Shown here piece by piece: positions 15,006-23,411 of a DNA stretch of 64,000 nucleotides. How positions within the stretch are numbered: position 1 is the stretch's first letter; the number at the start of each line of letters is the position of its first letter. The notes beneath the pieces were generated by a model. The model did no database searches. It saw only the letters and a program-made list of their open reading frames with translations, and was not told the DNA's origin. Source of the stretch: Streptomyces daqingensis (GTDB taxonomy: Bacteria; Actinomycetota; Actinomycetes; Streptomycetales; Streptomycetaceae); contig NZ_BMMP01000013.1 in NCBI RefSeq assembly GCF_014645895.1, forward strand, positions 1 to 64,000, written 5' to 3'. Position numbers and translations under genes: made by a program.

Positions 15006-16355
15006 TCACTGGTCCCGGTACATCTCCGCGACCAGGAAGGCCAGATCGAGCGACTGGCTGCGGTTCAGCCGCGGGTCGCAGGCCGTCTCGTAGCGCTGGT
15101 GCAGATCGCCGACGAAGATCTCGTCGCCGCCGCCCACGCACTCCGTGACGTCGTCGCCCGTCAGCTCGACATGGATGCCGCCGGGGTGGGTGCCCGAGCC
15201 CTTGTGGACCTCGAAGAAGCCCTTGACCTCGTCCAGGACGTCGTCGAACCGGCGGGTCTTGTGCCCGCTCGCTGCCTCGAAGGTGTTCCCGTGCATGGGG
15301 TCGCAGACCCACACGACCTGCGCGCCGGAGGCGCTGACCTTCTCGACGAGAGTGGGCAGCCGGTCGCGGATCTTGTCCGCTCCCATGCGGGTGATGAAGG
15401 TGAGCCGCCCGGGCTCGCGGTCCGGGTCGAGGCGGTCGATGAGCGTGAGCGCCTCCTCCGGAGTGGTCGTCGGGCCGAGCTTCACACCGACCGGGTTGCG
15501 CACCTGGGCGGCGAACTCGATGTGGGCGCCGTCCAGTTGTCGCGTGCGCTCACCGATCCACACCATGTGGCCCGAGACGTCGTACAGCTTTCCGCTGCGC
15601 GAGTCCGTGCGCGTCATGGCCGACTCGTAGTCGAGCAGCAGCGCCTCGTGCGAGGAGAAGAACTCGACGGTCTTCAGCTCCTCCGGGTCCGTGCCGCAGG
15701 CGTGCATGAACTTCAGCGCCTGGTCGATCTCGCGCGCCAGCGCCTCGTACCGCTGCCCGGACGGGGAGCGCTTCACGAAGTCCTGGTTCCAGGCGTGCAC
15801 CTGACGCAGGTCGGCGTAGCCGCCGGTGGTGAAGGCGCGCACCAGGTTCAGCGTGGAGGCCGACGCCTGGTACATCCGCTTCAGCCGCTGCGGGTCCGGC
15901 CTGCGGGCCTCCTCGGTGAACTCGAAGCCGTTCACCGAGTCGCCGCGGTACGACGGCAGCGTCACACCGTCACGCGTCTCGGTCGGCTTCGAACGCGGCT
16001 TGCTGTACTGCCCGGCGATCCGGCCGACCTTGACGACGGGCACGGACCCGGCGTAGGTCAGGACGGCGCCCATCTGGAGCAGCGTCTTCAGCTTGTTGCG
16101 GATGTTGTCCGCGCTGACCTGGTCGAATGCCTCCGCGCAGTCGCCGCCCTGGAGCAGGAACGCCTCTCCCCGGGCGACGGCACCCAGACGGGCGCGCAGC
16201 TGGTCGCACTCGCCCGCGAAGACGAGGGGCGGATAGGACTCGAGCTCGGCGACGGTCTCGCGCAGAGCCTCGTGGTCCGGCCAGTCGGGCTGCTGCGCCG
16301 CGGGAAGGTCTCGCCAGGTGCGGGCACCGGCGTCGGGATTGGCGTTCACATTCAC
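15006..16355 (-). CDS. class II 3-deoxy-7-phosphoheptulonate (DAHP) synthase
   Basis: 449 residues, the length of plant-like/type II DAHP synthases. It joins phosphoenolpyruvate and erythrose-4-phosphate at the entry of the shikimate pathway. Motifs: FAGECDQLRARLG with the metal Cys, LLQGGDCAEAF, KVGRIAGQYSKPRS, LPSYRGDSVNGFEF, FFSSHEALLLDYE, HMVWIGERTRQLDGAHIEF, VGVKLGPTTTPEE, VWVCDPMHGNT and the GGIHVELTGDDVTEC region. The trp leader and TrpEG genes start divergently 100 bp away, so the two aromatic-pathway genes share an intergenic region. Confidence 0.97.
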   Translation of the reverse strand: MNVNANPDAGARTWRDLPAAQQPDWPDHEALRETVAELESYPPLVFAGECDQLRARLGAVARGEAFLLQGGDCAEAFDQVSADNIRNKLKTLLQMGAVLTYAGSVPVVKVGRIAGQYSKPRSKPTETRDGVTLPSYRGDSVNGFEFTEEARRPDPQRLKRMYQASASTLNLVRAFTTGGYADLRQVHAWNQDFVKRSPSGQRYEALAREIDQALKFMHACGTDPEELKTVEFFSSHEALLLDYESAMTRTDSRSGKLYDVSGHMVWIGERTRQLDGAHIEFAAQVRNPVGVKLGPTTTPEEALTLIDRLDPDREPGRLTFITRMGADKIRDRLPTLVEKVSASGAQVVWVCDPMHGNTFEAASGHKTRRFDDVLDEVKGFFEVHKGSGTHPGGIHVELTGDDVTECVGGGDEIFVGDLHQRYETACDPRLNRSQSLDLAFLVAEMYRDQ

Positions 16356-16455
16356 GCGCCCCAGGTTACGGGGTCACCCCGGCGGTCCCACCCGGCCGCC
16401 CGAGTGCTGAGACGGAAAGCACCCGCGCGGCCCGGCCTGCTGTAGGCTCCGCGCC

Positions 16456-16539
16456 ATGCTCGCGCAGACCCGCCCCGTGCTTCCGCCGGAAGCACTCCTG
16501 AACAGCTGGTGGTGGACCGCTCATCCGGCGGCCCACTGA
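16456..16539 (+). CDS. trpL: trp leader peptide (attenuation), 27 residues
   Basis: ATG 16456 to TGA 16539 encodes 27 residues ending ...NSWWWTAHPAAH. Three consecutive TGG codons (16507-16515) are the tryptophan sensor: ribosomes stall there when charged tRNA-Trp is scarce. The downstream terminator hairpin at 16571-16595 and the TrpE-TrpG fusion complete a classical attenuator. The WWWTAHPAAH ending is, from memory, typical of streptomycete trp leaders. Confidence 0.93.
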   Translation: MLAQTRPVLPPEALLNSWWWTAHPAAH

Positions 16540-16570
16540 CTGCGCGCGCACCACGACAGACCGACGACGC

Positions 16571-16595
16571 GATGGCCGCCCGAGGGGCGGCCATC
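16571..16595 (+). terminator. trp attenuator hairpin
   Basis: gatggccgccc (16571-16581), loop gag, gggcggccatc (16585-16595): an 11-bp perfect stem between the leader-peptide stop (16539) and the structural gene (16656). Sequence between the Trp codons and this stem would have to form the competing antiterminator; I did not resolve its exact pairing. No U tract follows. Confidence 0.8.
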
Positions 16596-16655
16596 AGCGT
16601 GTCCGCGGCCGTTCCTCCCTGCCTGACACCGCAGTGACCAGGAAGGAACGATCAG

Positions 16656-18701
16656 ATGACCCATTCCGGAGAGAACCCCGGCGCGGCCGGGAAAGCCGCG
16701 GGCGGAGCCGGCGAGGACCGCGCGTGCGGGCCCGGTGCCGCTGCCGCGCTCGTCCGCCGCCTGCTGGACGAGGATGCTCCGCCCTTCGCGCTGCTGCGCA
16801 GACGTACGCCCGGACGTGACGCGGAGACCGTCGAGGTCCTCATCGGAGCGGTGCGGGAGGTGTCCGCGCTCGCCGGGATCCCCGGCGGCGGACGGGGCGC
16901 CCTCGCGCTCGTGCCCTTCCGGCAGATCCGCGAACGCGGCTTCGACGCGCGCGACGACGGCACGCCGCTTGCCGTCCTCGTCCCGGCGGAGGTGCACGAG
17001 CTGCCGCTGGGGGACGTCGTCGCGGCGCTGCCCGGCCGCCCGGTGAAGGTGGAGGACGGCGGGTTCGACGTCAGTGACGAGGCGTACGCGGAGACGGTCC
17101 GGCGCGTCGTCGGGGAGGAGATCGGCACGGGCGAGGGCGCCGACTTCGTCATCAGGCGCACGTACCGGGGCCGCATCGACGGGTTCGGGCGCGGCCATGC
17201 CCTCTCGCTGCTGCGGCGCCTGCTGACCGAGGAGAGAGGCGCGTACTGGACGTTCGCCGTGCACACAGGGGAACGCGTCCTGGTCGGGGCGAGTCCCGAG
17301 GTCCACGTGCGGGTGAGCGGCGGCACCGTGGTGATGAACCCCATCAGCGGCACGTACCGGTACCCGCCGGAGGGCCCCTCGGTGGAGGGCCTGCTCCGCT
17401 TCCTCGGCGACCGCAAGGAGCGCGAGGAGCTGTCGATGGTCGTCGACGAGGAGCTGAAAATGATGTGCGCCGTCGGGGACAAGGGCGGAGTGGTCGTCGG
17501 CCCGCGCCTGAGGGAGATGGCGCACCTGGCGCACACGGAGTACGAACTGCGGGGCCGCAGCACCCTGGACGTGCGCGAAGTGCTGCGCGAGACGATGTTC
17601 GCCGCGACCGTGACCGGCTCGCCCGTGGAGAACGCCTGCCGCGTCATCGGCCGCCACGAGCCGGACGGCAGGGGCTACTACGCGGGAGCGCTCGCGCTGA
17701 TCGGCCGCGACGCGGGAGGGTCCCAGACCCTCGACTCCCCCATCCTCATCAGGACGGCCGACATCGACGCCCGCAGCGGGCAGCTGCGGGTCGCCGTCGG
17801 CGCCACGCTGGTCCGCGCCTCCGACCCGGCCGGCGAGGTCGCCGAGACGCACGCCAAGGCGGCCGCGGTGCTCAGCGCGCTCGGCGTACGCGAAGCTCCG
17901 TCCCGGAGGCCCGGGGTACGGCGTGAGACGCCGCGGCTGGCCGGCGATCCGCGGGTGCGTGCGGCGCTCCAGGCGCGCAGGGCGGACCTGGCGCCCTTCT
18001 GGCTGCGGATGCGGACGGGCGAGGAGCCCGGGCCCGCCGGCGCCGGACGGCCCGGCAGCGTCAGCACGGGACGGGAGGGCGCCGGTGTCCTCGTCGTGGA
18101 CGGCGAGGACAGCTTCACCTCCATGCTCGCGCATCTGCTGCGCACCACCGGCGCCCGCGTCGAGGTGCGGCGCTACGACGAGCCGGGCCTGGACCGGGCC
18201 GCGCTCCGCCACGACGGGCCGGTCGTGCTCGGCCCCGGACCCGGCGACCCCCGCGAGACGTCCGCGAGGATGCGCGCGCTGCGCGGGCTCGCGGCGCTGC
18301 TGCTGCGCGAGCACCGGCACGGGCTGCTGGGGGTCTGCCTGGGGCATGAACTGCTCGGCGCCGAACTGGGGTTGGAGATCGTCCGGAAGGCGCGGCCCTA
18401 CCAGGGGGCGCAGGAGGAGATCGACCTCTTCGGGCGGCGGGAGACAGTGGGCTTCTACAACTCCTACACCCTGCGCTGCGGCCCGGAGGACCCGGAAGAC
18501 GGCATCCCGGGGCCCGGTGCCCTACCGGCGGGGGTGGAGGTCAGCCGCGACGCGGCGAGCGGGGAGGTGCACGCGCTGCGCGGGCCGGGCTTCGCCGGCG
18601 TGCAGTTCCACCCGGAGTCGGTACTGACCCTCGACGGACCGGGGATCGTCACGGAGCTGCTGGCCGGGCTCGTGCCGGCCGGGCGCTCCGGCAGCCGCTG
18701 A
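16656..18701 (+). CDS. TrpE-TrpG fusion, anthranilate synthase family (PhzE-like)
   Basis: 681 residues from ATG 16656 with AGGAAGGA upstream. Residues ~1-430 are a chorismate-binding TrpE-like domain (VIRRTYRGRI, ALSLLRRLL, VGASPEVHVRVSGG, NPISGTYR, KEREELSMVVDEELKMM, VTGSPVENACRVI, GRGYYAGALALI). Residues ~470-675 are a class I glutamine amidotransferase with GVCLGHE (nucleophile Cys) and VQFHPESV (His, Glu). The N terminus shows ALLRRRTPG where TrpE enzymes carry the LLES feedback-binding motif, as in PhzE-type proteins. The product could be anthranilate or aminodeoxyisochorismate; the trp leader favours a tryptophan role. Confidence 0.9.
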   Translation: MTHSGENPGAAGKAAGGAGEDRACGPGAAAALVRRLLDEDAPPFALLRRRTPGRDAETVEVLIGAVREVSALAGIPGGGRGALALVPFRQIRERGFDARDDGTPLAVLVPAEVHELPLGDVVAALPGRPVKVEDGGFDVSDEAYAETVRRVVGEEIGTGEGADFVIRRTYRGRIDGFGRGHALSLLRRLLTEERGAYWTFAVHTGERVLVGASPEVHVRVSGGTVVMNPISGTYRYPPEGPSVEGLLRFLGDRKEREELSMVVDEELKMMCAVGDKGGVVVGPRLREMAHLAHTEYELRGRSTLDVREVLRETMFAATVTGSPVENACRVIGRHEPDGRGYYAGALALIGRDAGGSQTLDSPILIRTADIDARSGQLRVAVGATLVRASDPAGEVAETHAKAAAVLSALGVREAPSRRPGVRRETPRLAGDPRVRAALQARRADLAPFWLRMRTGEEPGPAGAGRPGSVSTGREGAGVLVVDGEDSFTSMLAHLLRTTGARVEVRRYDEPGLDRAALRHDGPVVLGPGPGDPRETSARMRALRGLAALLLREHRHGLLGVCLGHELLGAELGLEIVRKARPYQGAQEEIDLFGRRETVGFYNSYTLRCGPEDPEDGIPGPGALPAGVEVSRDAASGEVHALRGPGFAGVQFHPESVLTLDGPGIVTELLAGLVPAGRSGSR

Positions 18702-18713
18702 AGGGGCGGCGGG

Positions 18714-18743
18714 CCCGCCGCCGCAGTGGTCTGCGGCGGCGGG
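18714..18743. terminator. bidirectional hairpin between trpEG and pfkA
   Basis: cccgccgccgcag (18714-18726), loop tggt, ctgcggcggcggg (18731-18743): 13 bp perfect stem just after the trpEG stop and before the convergent pfkA stop. Confidence 0.8.
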
Positions 18744-18821
18744 ACGAGCGCCGGCCCGGACACCGGCCGTCCGGCCTCCGTGCGGATCGGCCGGCGCGGG
18801 GCCGCCCGACGCTCCCGCCGC

Positions 18822-19850
18822 TCAGCCGAAGAAGACGCTTGCCTCTTCGTACAGCTCCGGGTCGACGGTCTTCAGCTGCGCCGTCGCCTCCGAGATCGGC
18901 ACCCTGACGATCCTGGTGCCCTCGAGGGCGACCATCTTCCCCCAGTCCTCGTCCCGCACGGCGTCGATGGCGTGCAGCCCGAAGCGGGTGGCGAGCCAGC
19001 GGTCGAAGGGCGTCGGGGTCCCGCCGCGCTGGGTGTGGCCCAGCACGGTCGTACGGGCCTCCTTGCCCGTCCGCTTCTCGATCTCCTTGGCCAGCCACTC
19101 GCCGACGCCGGAGAGCCGCACATGACCGAAGGAGTCGTGGGAGTCGTCCTTGAGGACCATGTCGCCGTCCTTGGGCATGGCGCCCTCCGCGATGACGACG
19201 ATGGGGGCGTAGCTCGCCTTGAAGCGGGACTGGACGTAGCCGCACACCTCGTCGACGTCGAAGCGGCGCTCGGGGATGAGGATGCAGTTGGCGCCGCCCG
19301 CGAGGCCGGAGTGCAGGGCGATCCAGCCCGCGTGACGCCCCATCACCTCCACGACGAGCACCCGCATGTGGGACTCGGCCGTGGTGTGGAGCCTGTCGAT
19401 CGCCTCCGTCGCGACGTTGACCGCGGTGTCGAAGCCGAACGTGTAGTCGGTGGCGGACAGGTCGTTGTCGATCGTCTTGGGCACGCCGATGCACTTGACG
19501 CCGAACTCGTCGGTGAGACGGGCCGCGACGCCGAGGGTGTCCTCACCGCCGATCGCGATGAGAGCGTCCACCTCGAACTTGGCGAGGTTGTCCTGGATCC
19601 GGCGGACCCCGTTCTCCTCCTTGAAGGGGTTGGTGCGGGAGGAGCCGAGGATCGTGCCGCCGCGCGGCAGGGTGCCGCGCACCGCGGGGATGTCGAGCCG
19701 GACGGTGTCCCCCTCCAGCGGGCCGCGCCAGCCGTCCCGGAAGCCGAGGAACTCGTAGTCGTACTCCTGGACGCCCTTGCGGACGACGGCCCTCATGACG
19801 GCATTGAGCCCGGGGCAGTCGCCGCCCCCGGTCAGCACTCCGACCCGCAT
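18822..19850 (-). CDS. pfkA: 6-phosphofructokinase
   Basis: 342 residues from ATG 19850, with GGGAG 4-5 bases upstream. Phosphorylates fructose 6-phosphate in glycolysis. Motifs: LTGGGDCPGLNAVMR, GGTILGSSRTNP, LIAIGGEDTLGVA, PKTIDNDLSATD (catalytic Asp), EVMGRHAGWIAL, PERRFDVDEV, TVLGHTQRGGTPTPFDR. The nucleotide loop reads GGEDT instead of the GGDGS of E. coli PfkA, the version found in actinobacterial ATP-PFKs that group with PPi-dependent enzymes; the phosphoryl donor cannot be told from sequence alone. From memory the S. coelicolor counterpart is one of three paralogues. Confidence 0.95.
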   Translation of the reverse strand: MRVGVLTGGGDCPGLNAVMRAVVRKGVQEYDYEFLGFRDGWRGPLEGDTVRLDIPAVRGTLPRGGTILGSSRTNPFKEENGVRRIQDNLAKFEVDALIAIGGEDTLGVAARLTDEFGVKCIGVPKTIDNDLSATDYTFGFDTAVNVATEAIDRLHTTAESHMRVLVVEVMGRHAGWIALHSGLAGGANCILIPERRFDVDEVCGYVQSRFKASYAPIVVIAEGAMPKDGDMVLKDDSHDSFGHVRLSGVGEWLAKEIEKRTGKEARTTVLGHTQRGGTPTPFDRWLATRFGLHAIDAVRDEDWGKMVALEGTRIVRVPISEATAQLKTVDPELYEEASVFFG

Positions 19851-20069
19851 GGGATCTCCCTTCTCACCGCCGCGCGACGCGCGACTCCGTACGCAACTGC
19901 GCACACGCTAGCGGTGATCCACATCACATGGGATGGTGCGGCGTGGATCTATTGCGGGTGTGACGGGACGGAACGGCGACAGCGCTGATCAGCGGCCCTA
20001 CGCCCGTCCGGACGACCGGAACGCCGCCGGAGCCGTCCGCGCGGCGCGGCCGGCCGCGGCGTGCGGACG

Positions 20070-20816
20070 TCACTCCTCGTCGAGGCCCCGCTGTATCGCG
20101 TACCTCACCAGCTCCACGCGGTTGTGGAGCTGCAGCTTGCCCAGGGTGTTCTGCACGTGGTTCTGGACCGTGCGGTGCGAGATGACCAGGCGCTCGGCGA
20201 TCTGCCGGTAGCTCAGCCCCTTCGCGACCAGCCGCAGAACCTCCGTCTCGCGGTCGGTCAGATGCGGCACGGCGGGCTCGTCCGGCCCGGCCGGGGGCGC
20301 GGGATCGGAGGCGAGCCTGCGGTACTCGCCGAGCACAAGCCCGGCGAGACCGGGCGTGAAGACGGGATCGCCCACAGCGGTACGGCGGACCGCGTCCTGC
20401 AGCTCCTCCATGCTCGCCGACTTCACCAGGTAGCCCGTGGCGCCGGACTTCACGGCCTCCAGGACGTCCGCGTGCTCGCCGCTCGCCGACAGCACCAGCA
20501 CGCGCAGTTCGCTGCCCGCGCCGACCAGCCGGCGGCAGACCTCGACTCCCGGCAGGCCCGGCAGGTTGAGGTCGAGGACGAGGACGTCGGGTGCCGCCGC
20601 CCGCGCGCGCCGCACGGCCTGCGGGCCGTCGCCCGCCGTGGCCACGACGTCGAAGCCCGCCTCGCCGAGGTCGCGGGCGACCGCGTCCCGCCACATCGGG
20701 TGGTCGTCGACGACCATCACCCTGACCGGGCGCTGCTCGGGACGCTGCTTCTCGTCTTCCTGCGCCTTGTCCGTCTTCTCCATCGCGGTGTCCCCCGACG
20801 TCGTCGCATCCGTCAT
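20070..20816 (-). CDS. macR: NarL/LuxR-family response regulator, MacR type
   Basis: 248 residues. The receiver domain begins after a 30-residue charged leader: acidic pair Asp37-Asp38, phospho-acceptor Asp82 in LDLNLPG, Thr/Ser switch at VLVLSAS, Lys132 in YLVKSAS. C-terminal LuxR HTH about 184-240 (LTDRETEVLRLVAKGLSYRQIA region, then SHRTVQNHVQNTLGKL). Start codon overlaps the kinase stop by 4 bp, so it is translationally coupled. By position and sequence it resembles S. coelicolor SCO2120/SCO2121 (MacRS), which influences morphology and actinorhodin production; name assigned on that basis. Confidence 0.88.
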   Translation of the reverse strand: MTDATTSGDTAMEKTDKAQEDEKQRPEQRPVRVMVVDDHPMWRDAVARDLGEAGFDVVATAGDGPQAVRRARAAAPDVLVLDLNLPGLPGVEVCRRLVGAGSELRVLVLSASGEHADVLEAVKSGATGYLVKSASMEELQDAVRRTAVGDPVFTPGLAGLVLGEYRRLASDPAPPAGPDEPAVPHLTDRETEVLRLVAKGLSYRQIAERLVISHRTVQNHVQNTLGKLQLHNRVELVRYAIQRGLDEE

Positions 20817-22129
20817 GATCGCGCGGACCTCCCGGCCGCCGCCTTCGGCAGCCTCAGCTCCACCTCCGTGCCCTGGCCGGGCACCGACAACAGCTCGGCA
20901 CCGCCGCCCAGTTCACGCATCCGCCCGCGGATGGACAGCGCGACGCCGAGCCTTCCCTCGGCCTCCGCGGCCTCCAGCCGCCCCTCGGACAGCCCCGGGC
21001 CGTCGTCCCGTACGGTCACGAGCACTCCGTCCGGTTCGTCCTCCAGCGAGATCCACGCGTGGGCGGGCCCTCCGGCCGGGCCCTTCGCGTGCTGCCGCAC
21101 ATTGTCGAGGGCGGCGCTGACAGCCGCCGCCAGCTCCCGCGCCGCGTGCTCCGGCAGCAGCACGGGCGCTCCCGGCTCGACGAAGGTGACGCCCGCCCCG
21201 GCGTGCCGGGAGAGCAGCGGGCGCAGATCGCACTCCGGGCCGCCGGACGCGTCGCCGCTGCCGGTGACCCCGGCGCGGCCGGTACGCCCGTTCCCGCCGT
21301 CCTCCGCGCCGGCACCGCGCCCCGGCCTGCGTCTCACCGGCGCGAGGATCCGGCTCCGTCCGCCGGAGCCGCCGCGCGCGGCCTCCGCCGACGGCGGCCC
21401 TTCCTGCTCGTGGGCGGGGGCGGTGCCCTGCGCGGGGACGAGGCCGCTGGAGACGAGCGTGCGCAGCGCGACCTCCTGCTCGCCGGCCATCCTGCCCAGC
21501 TCGGCGGCCTCACCGCCGAGCGCCGTCCCGCGGCGCTGCACCATGGCGAGGACCTGGAGGACGCTGTCGTGGATGTCGCGGGCCAGGCGCTCCCGCTCGC
21601 GGGTGGCGGCTTCGATCTGCAGCGCCTGGGCGAGGGTGCGCTCGCTGGCGCGGACGACCTCGACGACGTAGCCGATGCCGATGCTCGCGACGCACACCAG
21701 CAGGACGTTGTGGAGGGTGGGCCGGGTCACGTCGCCCTGCTCGAGGATGTTGGCGATTCCCACCAGCACCGACGCCCCGGCTCCCCAGCGCCAGCCGCCC
21801 TTGAGCGCGAACGCCAGGACGGGCCCGGCCACCCAGATCGTGGGGATGGTGGGGTTCACCGCCCCCGCCCCGTCCACGTACACCGACAGCAGGATCCCGC
21901 CGACGGCGAGGGTGACGTCCACCGCGAGGAACCGCTTGGTGCAGCGCCGCGCCGAGGAGACCTGGGAGAGGGTCGCCAGCGTCCAGACGGTGAGCACCGC
22001 CAGGTAGACGGCGCCGGGGACGGGGTGGCGGAAACGGTCGAGGGCCCACACGTAGATCGTGATCGCGTAGCCGACGGCGAGCAGCCGATAACCCGTCAGC
22101 GCGTGCCACAACGGCTGTTCGACAGACAT
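20813..22129 (-). CDS. macS: sensor histidine kinase, MacS type
   Basis: 438 residues from ATG 22129 (a TTG at 22141 would add four). Five or six hydrophobic segments in the first ~160 residues form the membrane sensor. HisKA_3 dimerisation follows with LARDIHDSVLQVLAM (phospho-His187), then a long Gly/Arg/Pro-rich insert of about 70 residues. The C-terminal HATPase domain contains AVSAALDNVRQHAKG (N box) and VRDDGPGLSEGRL (G box). The insert between dimerisation and ATPase domains is longer than usual. Phosphorylates the coupled regulator; the stimulus is unknown. Confidence 0.88.
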   Translation of the reverse strand: MSVEQPLWHALTGYRLLAVGYAITIYVWALDRFRHPVPGAVYLAVLTVWTLATLSQVSSARRCTKRFLAVDVTLAVGGILLSVYVDGAGAVNPTIPTIWVAGPVLAFALKGGWRWGAGASVLVGIANILEQGDVTRPTLHNVLLVCVASIGIGYVVEVVRASERTLAQALQIEAATRERERLARDIHDSVLQVLAMVQRRGTALGGEAAELGRMAGEQEVALRTLVSSGLVPAQGTAPAHEQEGPPSAEAARGGSGGRSRILAPVRRRPGRGAGAEDGGNGRTGRAGVTGSGDASGGPECDLRPLLSRHAGAGVTFVEPGAPVLLPEHAARELAAAVSAALDNVRQHAKGPAGGPAHAWISLEDEPDGVLVTVRDDGPGLSEGRLEAAEAEGRLGVALSIRGRMRELGGGAELLSVPGQGTEVELRLPKAAAGRSARS

Positions 22130-22329
22130 CTTGGTGACCAACTTCGCTGCCCCGCCCCCTGATCGCGCTTGCTCTGCCGTCGTCCACCGGTGCTGCGTGA
22201 GTACCGGTGTGCTGTGTGCCCTGTTGCTCTTGTGCCGCTGTGCCGTGCACCCGTGAGGCGTGCCCGGTGTGCTGTGCAGTGTGCCCTGCGGCCTCGGCGC
22301 GCGGTACCGCGATCGGGTCGGTGCGAGGG

Positions 22330-23217
22330 CTACGCGGCCCTGTCCTGCTCGTTCCGCGCGGTGCTCGCGGGCGCCGGTCCGCTGCTCGGACCGTGCCCCG
22401 GCCCGGGGTTCGTCGGGGGCTCGTCGTTGCCCGGTCCTCCCGGGCGGGGGCTCCTCTGCGGCTCCTTCTCCGCCGCCCTGGCCTTCTCCGCCTCGGCCTT
22501 CCGCTTGGCCTCCTCGGCCAGTTGCCGTTTGGCGGCGGTGGCGTACATGTCGACGTACTCCTGACCGGAGAGCCGCATGATCTCGTACATGACCTCGTCG
22601 GTCAGCGCCCGCTGGATGAAGCGGTCGTTCTCCATGCCCTGGTAGCGGCTGAAGTCGAGCGGCCGGCCGATGCGGATGCCCGGCCGCATGAGCCGGGGCA
22701 CCACCTGGCCGGGTGGCTGGATCTTTTCCGTATCGATCATCGCGACGGGCAGTACGGGAGCCCCCGAACGCAGCGCGACCCGGGCGAGCCCGCCGGGCTT
22801 ACCGCGGTACAGACGGCCGTCCGGGGAACGCGTCCCCTCCGGGTAGATGCCGAACAGCTCGCCGCGGGAGAGGACTTCGAGGCCGCTGCGGATGGCCGCC
22901 TCGCCCGCACCCCGTGCACCGGAGCGGTCCACCGGCAGCTGCCCGACGCCCTTGAAGAAGGCCGCAGTGAGCTTGCCCTTCACACCGGGGGAGGTGAAGT
23001 ACTCGGCTTTCGCGATGAAGGTGACCTTGCGGTCCAGGACCGCGGGGAGGAAGAAGGAGTCCGAGAAGGACAGATGGTTGCTGGCGAGGATCGCCGGCCC
23101 GTGCTCCGGCACATGCTCAAGCCCCTCGACCCAGGGCCGGAAGGCAAGCTTGAGCCCGTTGCCGACCGACAGTTTCATCGCTCCGTAGAACAACCGAGGA
23201 CCTCCTGATTCCGACAT
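22330..23217 (-). CDS. 1-acyl-sn-glycerol-3-phosphate acyltransferase family protein
   Basis: 295 residues from ATG 23217. PlsC-type acyltransferase: ILASNHLSFSDSFFLP (the H-x4-D catalytic pair), FIAKAEYF, GQLPVDRSG, LFGIYPEGTRSPDGRLYRGKPGGLARVAL, and VLPVAMIDTEKI. It would acylate lysophosphatidate or a related glycolipid at the membrane. The last ~75 residues are a Lys/Glu/Ala coiled stretch followed by a Pro/Gly-rich tail, an extension beyond the enzyme domain. The next gene starts divergently 194 bp away. Confidence 0.92.
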   Translation of the reverse strand: MSESGGPRLFYGAMKLSVGNGLKLAFRPWVEGLEHVPEHGPAILASNHLSFSDSFFLPAVLDRKVTFIAKAEYFTSPGVKGKLTAAFFKGVGQLPVDRSGARGAGEAAIRSGLEVLSRGELFGIYPEGTRSPDGRLYRGKPGGLARVALRSGAPVLPVAMIDTEKIQPPGQVVPRLMRPGIRIGRPLDFSRYQGMENDRFIQRALTDEVMYEIMRLSGQEYVDMYATAAKRQLAEEAKRKAEAEKARAAEKEPQRSPRPGGPGNDEPPTNPGPGHGPSSGPAPASTARNEQDRAA

Positions 23218-23411
23218 GGCGACCCTATCTCGCCATCCCGGAAGCAGCGCTCCTCCGTCAGGCAGAGCGGAACTACCCGGTCCCCCGCCCCCGCGCGTAG
23301 GCTTGCAGACCCGTCCCCCAGGGGCGGGAGCCCTGCCGCAGCGCCGCGGGCCGCGCCGCAGCACCGCACCGAGACGCCGACCGATCCGAGACAGACCGGC
23401 TGGAGGCCGAC

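Noticed and set aside
22195..22300. TGTGC-rich low-complexity stretch between macS and the acyltransferase gene
   Set aside because: Two copies of ccggtgtgctgtg occur, but the repeat is irregular and fits local compositional bias; no palindrome or array.
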